DNA of 10,534 nucleotides from Zoogloeaceae bacterium (GTDB lineage: Bacteria; Pseudomonadota; Gammaproteobacteria; Burkholderiales; Rhodocyclaceae): assembly GCA_031267345.1 (NCBI GenBank), contig JAIRZG010000216.1, positions 1 through 10,534 of the forward strand, given 5' to 3'. Under the pieces are notes generated by a model. That model ran no database searches. It saw nothing but the letters and a program-made list of their open reading frames with translations, and was not told the origin of the DNA. This document shows, piece by piece, positions 7,790-10,534 of the stretch. A program made the translations under genes and the position numbers. Within the stretch, counting starts at the first letter, position 1. Every line of letters begins with the position of its first letter.

Positions 7790-8692
7790 CTATATCAACA
7801 TGAAGCGATGGTTATGCGCTTCCGCCTTGAGCGCCTTGCGCGCCATGACGATAGGAAAGCTGATCAGGCAGACATTCCACTGCCGTCTGTCCTGGGTGAC
7901 CATCAAGGGCAGACGCCATTCTTCTTCGTTCTTGCTGCCTTCCTGGACGAGAAAGCCATCGCTCATGTTGATACGCATCAGATGTTGCGGCGAATAGAGC
8001 CATTCGCGCAGGCTGAAAAGCACCTGTTCGGCGCTCTTGTTGAGATAGGCGCGCACCAGCGGCGGCGTTTTGCCCTGTTGCATGACGTTGGCGTCTTCCG
8101 CATGACGCGCCGTCACGCCTGCCGTCTGAAGCAATTCATACTGCGCGCGCGCCTGTTCCAGTTTCTTTTCGTAGTGCAGATTTTCGTTGGCAAACCCTTG
8201 CAGAAGGCTGTCAAAAGCCGCCTCCTTCAACATCTGGCGCACCTGGCCCGGACTGGCCGCCAGACTACGCACCGTGTGGTCGGTAAACACCTGTTCATTT
8301 TCCGACATCCGCTTGATGCGAACGCCCAGCAGCGCATAGAGACGCGGACATTCGGCTTCTTCGTACGCCGGCAATTCATTTTTCACCGCCAGACTGCGTC
8401 CCAGACAGGCCGGGATGTTTTCCGGATTGGGGAAAATCCGGGGCAGGAGAAAATGCGCGCTGTCCAGCGCCACCGGGCCGGGCACAATATCCAGACTTTG
8501 CTCGTAATAAGCGCGCGCAATCTTGATGGCGGGCAGCAGGACTTCCTGATAGTTGCTTTCATCCGCAATCCGCATGTCGGTCATTTCCACCACATGCGCC
8601 AACAGCGCCGCCCATTCCTGTTCCCCGGGCGAGACTTCGCGCTGTTTTTCATCGCGCCCCAAAAGGCCGGTAATTTTTTCGATAAGGCTCAT
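7790..8692 (-). CDS. Conserved-looking hypothetical protein, 300 residues, cytoplasmic
   Basis: I do not recognise a named family. The product begins MSLIEKITGLLGRDEKQ and has no signal peptide or membrane segment, so it should be soluble and cytoplasmic. It is mostly helical in composition. Residues 123-150 contain an FTDHTVRSLA stretch followed by an AAFDSLLQGFA stretch, a pattern I loosely associate with uncharacterised proteobacterial proteins. Residues about 155-182 (ENLHYEKKLEQARAQYELL) look like a coiled coil. The C-terminal part is rich in aromatics and ends NHRFMLI. No catalytic motif or metal-binding cluster stands out. ATG 8692 is chosen over an in-frame ATG at 8719 because CTCC at 8698-8701 (GGAG on the coding strand) is five bases before it. 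The gene follows the kinase gene by 100 bases in the same direction and ends at a strong terminator. It may be co-transcribed with the kinase or start from its own promoter at 8762-8767. Its role is unknown. Confidence 0.85.
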   Translation of the reverse strand: MSLIEKITGLLGRDEKQREVSPGEQEWAALLAHVVEMTDMRIADESNYQEVLLPAIKIARAYYEQSLDIVPGPVALDSAHFLLPRIFPNPENIPACLGRSLAVKNELPAYEEAECPRLYALLGVRIKRMSENEQVFTDHTVRSLAASPGQVRQMLKEAAFDSLLQGFANENLHYEKKLEQARAQYELLQTAGVTARHAEDANVMQQGKTPPLVRAYLNKSAEQVLFSLREWLYSPQHLMRINMSDGFLVQEGSKNEEEWRLPLMVTQDRRQWNVCLISFPIVMARKALKAEAHNHRFMLI

Positions 8693-8716
8693 GTGTGCTC
8701 CGTGCGTAAGAAACGA

Positions 8717-8746
8717 CAAGACCTATATGCGCCTTTTTACGTCTTG
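8717..8746 (-). promoter_or_regulatory. Hairpin in the 5' untranslated region of the 300-residue protein gene
   Basis: CAAGAC (8717-8722) and GTCTTG (8741-8746) form a 6-bp stem around an 18-base loop, with two further A-T pairs possible after a mismatch. It lies between the candidate -10 box at 8762-8767 and the ribosome binding site at 8698-8701. It could affect translation or be an operator half-site pair. The stem is short, so chance is a real alternative. Confidence 0.25.
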
Positions 8747-8761
8747 CCCGTTGGAACCGAG

Positions 8762-8767
8762 ATTATA
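8762..8767 (-). promoter_or_regulatory. Candidate -10 promoter box (TATAAT) for the 300-residue protein gene
   Basis: The coding strand reads a perfect TATAAT here, in an otherwise GC-rich gap of 100 bases between the kinase stop (8793-8795) and the start at 8692. No good -35 box lies 16-18 bases further upstream; that position reads GACGCG, inside or just after the end of the kinase gene. Transcription would start near 8755 and give a leader of about 60 bases. If used, it would let this gene be expressed independently of the kinase. Confidence 0.4.
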
Positions 8768-8792
8768 GACCAGCAAAACCGTTGCGCGTCTG

Positions 8793-10220
8793 TCATTTGA
8801 TGAGTCCGGAAAAATAACGCGACAACGGCGAATCCGGCGGCCAGTTGCGTAAAAAACGTTTGCAATCGCGCTGATGCGCGCGTTCAAAGGTCGCGGCTTG
8901 CCGATGCGCGCGCATAGCGTCCAGATCAATAAGCGCCCAACACGCTTCTTCTTCCTGCCAGATGAGATTGTGCCCCTTCATGTCGCCGTGGCTCAAGCGC
9001 GCGCGTAACAGATCGGCAAACAACGCGCCAACGGCGGCGATCTCCGCCACATTCGCCGCCGGAGTCGCCAACGCATCCTCCGCTTGCAGACGGCGCAGAA
9101 TATCCTCGCCCGGCAGATATTCCGTCACCAGATAGGCTACGCCGGAAAACCAGAACCAGCGGCGTTCGACAAGCGCCAGCGGTTTTGCCGTGGGAATGCC
9201 CAGGGCCAGCAGACGATTGCCTTCGCGCCAAGCGCGCCAGGCGCGGCTCCTTCGCCAGCAACGGCTCAGGGCGTGGCGAAAATGCTTGATGTTGTAGCGT
9301 TTGAGGACAAACGTCCGTCCGCCCACTTCCACCCGCGCCACCGTCGCCGCGCCGCCGGTTTTGTACAAATGCCCGGCGTTGATGAAAGCATCCGGATTTT
9401 TCAGCAGCGGGGAGAGGATTTTTTCAGCATCGCGGCGCACCACGCAAAAACCGGACGCGCTTTTTTCACGCACACAAAAGCTGCTGCATTCGCGCGCGAT
9501 TTTTTTCAGCCAGTCGCGCAGGCGCGAGCGTCTTTGCCGGGTCACGGCTTTTTGCAAGGCAGATACGCTCATCCCCGCGCCAGAGGCCGGATTCTGCGCG
9601 CAATACGACGCCAGCGCGCCGGATAATCCGGCTTCCATGCGTATCGGCCACTGCGCGTAAAACATGCCCAGATTTTCCAGCGCCCGTTTCGGCGACAACG
9701 CCTGCCCCGGCGTTTCCGCGCGAATGCCTCCGCCATCAACAAAACAAAGCTGCCCGTCCTGCGCCAGAAGATTGTCGGGATGCAGGTCTTCCTGCCACAA
9801 CCCGCGCTCATGCAGACGGGCGATGGCGCGCACGGCTTCGTCGATGGACTCCACGCCCGGAACACGCGCGTTTTCCAGAAATTCAAACAGCAGCCAGCCG
9901 CCGTCCGCCCCGCATTCCGCCGCCAACAGGGTCGGCGTGGGCAAGCCCTGAGCCGCCAGCAGACCCGCGCCATTTTGCTCCTGCGCGAACTGCCGCGCCG
10001 CTTTTTTGCCCACCAGCAACTTGGCCAGCACCTGCCGCCGCTCTCCCGCCGCATCCCGCCAGACGCCCCGCCCCACATAGCGCCGCCCCGGCAGAACGCG
10101 CAACCAGGCTTCCAGTCGCAACACGCCCGCCGAAGCCAAGGCAAGCTCCAGCGGCAATACTCCGCCGCGCCCGCTACGGGCAAGATCGGCAAGACGCAGG
10201 ACTGGAAGGGCGGCGGACAT
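8793..10220 (-). CDS. Tandem two-domain LPS-core-type kinase (WaaP/InaA-like)
   Basis: The 475-residue protein contains two kinase folds of the lipopolysaccharide kinase (Kdo/WaaP, InaA) superfamily, which transfer phosphate from ATP to core sugars at the inner face of the inner membrane. Domain 1 (about 35-210): VLAKLL lysine K67, E81 of the C helix, catalytic-loop DLHPDN (D145, N150) and metal-binding VDGGG (D162). Domain 2 (about 285-470): VLKRY lysine K307, E333, a full HGDMKGHN loop (D413, N418) and IDLDAM (D432/D434). A basic stretch (RHALSRCWRRSRAWRAWR, 315-332) may contact membrane or LPS. Length and order resemble the roughly 475-residue tandem kinase beside the waaP cluster of Pseudomonas (PA5006-like), from memory. 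No signal peptide is present. An in-frame TGA three codons upstream fixes ATG 10220, apart from a CTG one codon before it. No Shine-Dalgarno sequence precedes it, so translation may depend on the leader ORF at 10227-10277. No other LPS gene is in the window. Confidence 0.9.
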   Translation of the reverse strand: MSAALPVLRLADLARSGRGGVLPLELALASAGVLRLEAWLRVLPGRRYVGRGVWRDAAGERRQVLAKLLVGKKAARQFAQEQNGAGLLAAQGLPTPTLLAAECGADGGWLLFEFLENARVPGVESIDEAVRAIARLHERGLWQEDLHPDNLLAQDGQLCFVDGGGIRAETPGQALSPKRALENLGMFYAQWPIRMEAGLSGALASYCAQNPASGAGMSVSALQKAVTRQRRSRLRDWLKKIARECSSFCVREKSASGFCVVRRDAEKILSPLLKNPDAFINAGHLYKTGGAATVARVEVGGRTFVLKRYNIKHFRHALSRCWRRSRAWRAWREGNRLLALGIPTAKPLALVERRWFWFSGVAYLVTEYLPGEDILRRLQAEDALATPAANVAEIAAVGALFADLLRARLSHGDMKGHNLIWQEEEACWALIDLDAMRAHRQAATFERAHQRDCKRFLRNWPPDSPLSRYFSGLIK

Positions 10221-10226
10221 CAGAAA

Positions 10227-10277
10227 TCAGGAATCGACAAACCCGCGCGCGGCGCGCTCAACAGAGGATAAAGGCAT
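10227..10277 (-). CDS. 16-codon leader ORF with strong RBS directly before the kinase
   Basis: ATG at 10277 is preceded six bases upstream by a perfect AGGAGG (complement of 10284-10289). The ORF encodes MPLSSVERAARGFVDS and stops at TGA 10227-10229, only six bases before the kinase ATG and in the same frame. Because the kinase lacks its own ribosome binding site, a ribosome ending here could reinitiate at 10220. Either this is a translational-coupling leader, or the kinase once began here and a nonsense codon now splits off its first residues. Kinase similarity as I recall it begins only after residue 1 of the shorter form, which favours the leader reading. The codons show no run of one amino acid that would suggest attenuation. 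Confidence 0.5.
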   Translation of the reverse strand: MPLSSVERAARGFVDS

Positions 10278-10283
10278 TATCCG

Positions 10284-10289
10284 CCTCCT
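10284..10289 (-). promoter_or_regulatory. Consensus Shine-Dalgarno AGGAGG driving the leader ORF
   Basis: The complement of CCTCCT is the best ribosome binding site in the window, six bases from ATG 10277. It decides that translation on this transcript enters at the leader ORF rather than at the kinase start. The ATG and the bases before it also fall in a 6-bp hairpin, GGATAA / TTATCC (10266-10271 / 10277-10282), which could mask the start codon. Confidence 0.6.
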
Positions 10290-10311
10290 CTCCCGCAAGG
10301 ATAACCGTCGG

Positions 10312-10317
10312 ATTCTA
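10312..10317 (-). promoter_or_regulatory. Candidate -10 box (TAGAAT) for the leader-kinase transcript
   Basis: TAGAAT on the coding strand lies 23 bases upstream of the AGGAGG, so transcription would begin near 10305. No convincing -35 box is found at 16-18 bases; that stretch reads GCGGGA. Placement is sensible but the match alone is weak. The rest of 10318-10397 shows no gene or clear signal. Confidence 0.25.
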
Positions 10318-10397
10318 CCGCAACATCCCTGTTTTCCCGCCGCAATTTCAGCGCCGCCGCCAAGGCAGCCCTCCTTATCACGCCGTCATGGCGCGTC

Positions 10398-10498
10398 GCC
10401 TTTCATCGTAAAACTAACTCCGGTTGAAACCCCGCCCTTTAGGGCGGTGGGAGCCTACCCCGCCCTAAAGGGCGGGGTTTCAGGCGACCGTTTTGGGA
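10398..10498 (-). repeat. Short hairpin repeat, copy B (inverted relative to copy A at 284-379)
   Basis: On the - strand this copy matches copy A over 10469-10498 (30 of 30 bases) and 10398-10429 (30 of 32). The 39-base middle is unrelated in sequence to that of copy A but also forms a hairpin. Unlike copy A it is not attached to transposase sequence: outside 10498 the similarity stops, although copy A there continues into the IS481-type ORF. The two copies face each other across about 10 kb. Confidence 0.7.
10425..10482. repeat. Perfect 23-bp inverted repeat inside copy B
   Basis: Bases 10425-10447 are the exact reverse complement of 10460-10482, with a 12-base loop TGGGAGCCTACC. Each arm contains its own short palindrome, CCGCCC TTTA GGGCGG, so the region can fold as one long hairpin or as two small ones. 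GC-rich palindromes of this kind are known from ends of IS200/IS605-type elements and from REP-like repeats; no tnpA or tnpB is present here. Confidence 0.85.
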
Positions 10499-10522
10499 GG
10501 GGAGAGAAACCCCTTCCAAAAC
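10490..10522. repeat. Second inverted repeat, 13 bp, adjoining copy B
   Basis: GTTTTGGGAGGGG (10490-10502) pairs with CCCCTTCCAAAAC (10510-10522) around the loop AGAGAAA, with one G-T wobble. It overlaps the outer end of copy B and begins eight bases after the long hairpin. No T run follows, so it is not an obvious terminator. It may be part of a larger element continuing beyond the window. Confidence 0.7.
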
Positions 10523-10534
10523 ACGTTAGACCGA

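Noticed and set aside
7808..8800. A 330-codon + strand ORF opposite the unknown 300-residue gene
   Set aside because: The - strand frame has the better RBS, a matching terminator and a more protein-like composition; the + strand product is rich in H, R, Q and F with no domain.
10425..10522. Possible CRISPR repeats in the GC-rich palindromes
   Set aside because: There is no regular spacing and no spacers, and the repeated pieces are inverted arms of hairpins rather than direct repeats.

Overview
The window looks like chromosomal DNA of a GC-rich Gram-negative bacterium, most likely a beta- or gammaproteobacterium. The reasons are a tandem kinase protein of the lipopolysaccharide-core WaaP/InaA type, a thioester-containing bacterial alpha-2-macroglobulin, and debris of an IS481-type insertion sequence and a proteobacterial-style antitoxin. 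I cannot name the genus from the sequence.

Layout. Positions 1-380 are mobile-element debris: the start of a ribbon-helix-helix antitoxin gene broken at about 120 by the left end of an IS481-type element. That element is itself cut off after 41 transposase codons by a short hairpin repeat (284-379). From 380 to 501 I see no gene. At 502-618 lies an RNA gene with a perfect tRNA acceptor stem, a serine-type D arm and a perfect T arm, but with a strange extended middle. It is followed at 771-2390 by a GMC-family flavoprotein dehydrogenase on the + strand. Everything after that is on the - strand: a 1710-residue alpha-2-macroglobulin (2503-7635), a strong intrinsic terminator (7716-7748), an unrecognised 300-residue cytoplasmic protein (7790-8692), and a two-domain LPS-core-type kinase (8793-10220). 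The kinase gene is preceded by a 16-codon leader ORF that carries the good ribosome binding site. The right end (10398-10534) holds a second, inverted copy of the repeat seen at 284-379, plus two strong hairpins.

How the genes relate. The - strand genes form two transcription blocks: kinase plus unknown protein, ending at the 7716-7748 terminator, then the macroglobulin alone. Kinase and macroglobulin both concern the cell envelope: one would phosphorylate sugars of the LPS core, and the other is a periplasmic protease trap. The unknown protein between them has no export signal. The GMC enzyme converges on the macroglobulin and has no obvious functional link to it. No pbpC, the usual partner of the thioester macroglobulin, and no other LPS-core gene lies in the window.

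The points that deserve most attention are the odd tRNA-like gene at 502-618, the pair of inverted repeat copies bounding about 10 kb, and the in-frame leader ORF in front of the kinase. I found no CRISPR array and no recognisable defence system.
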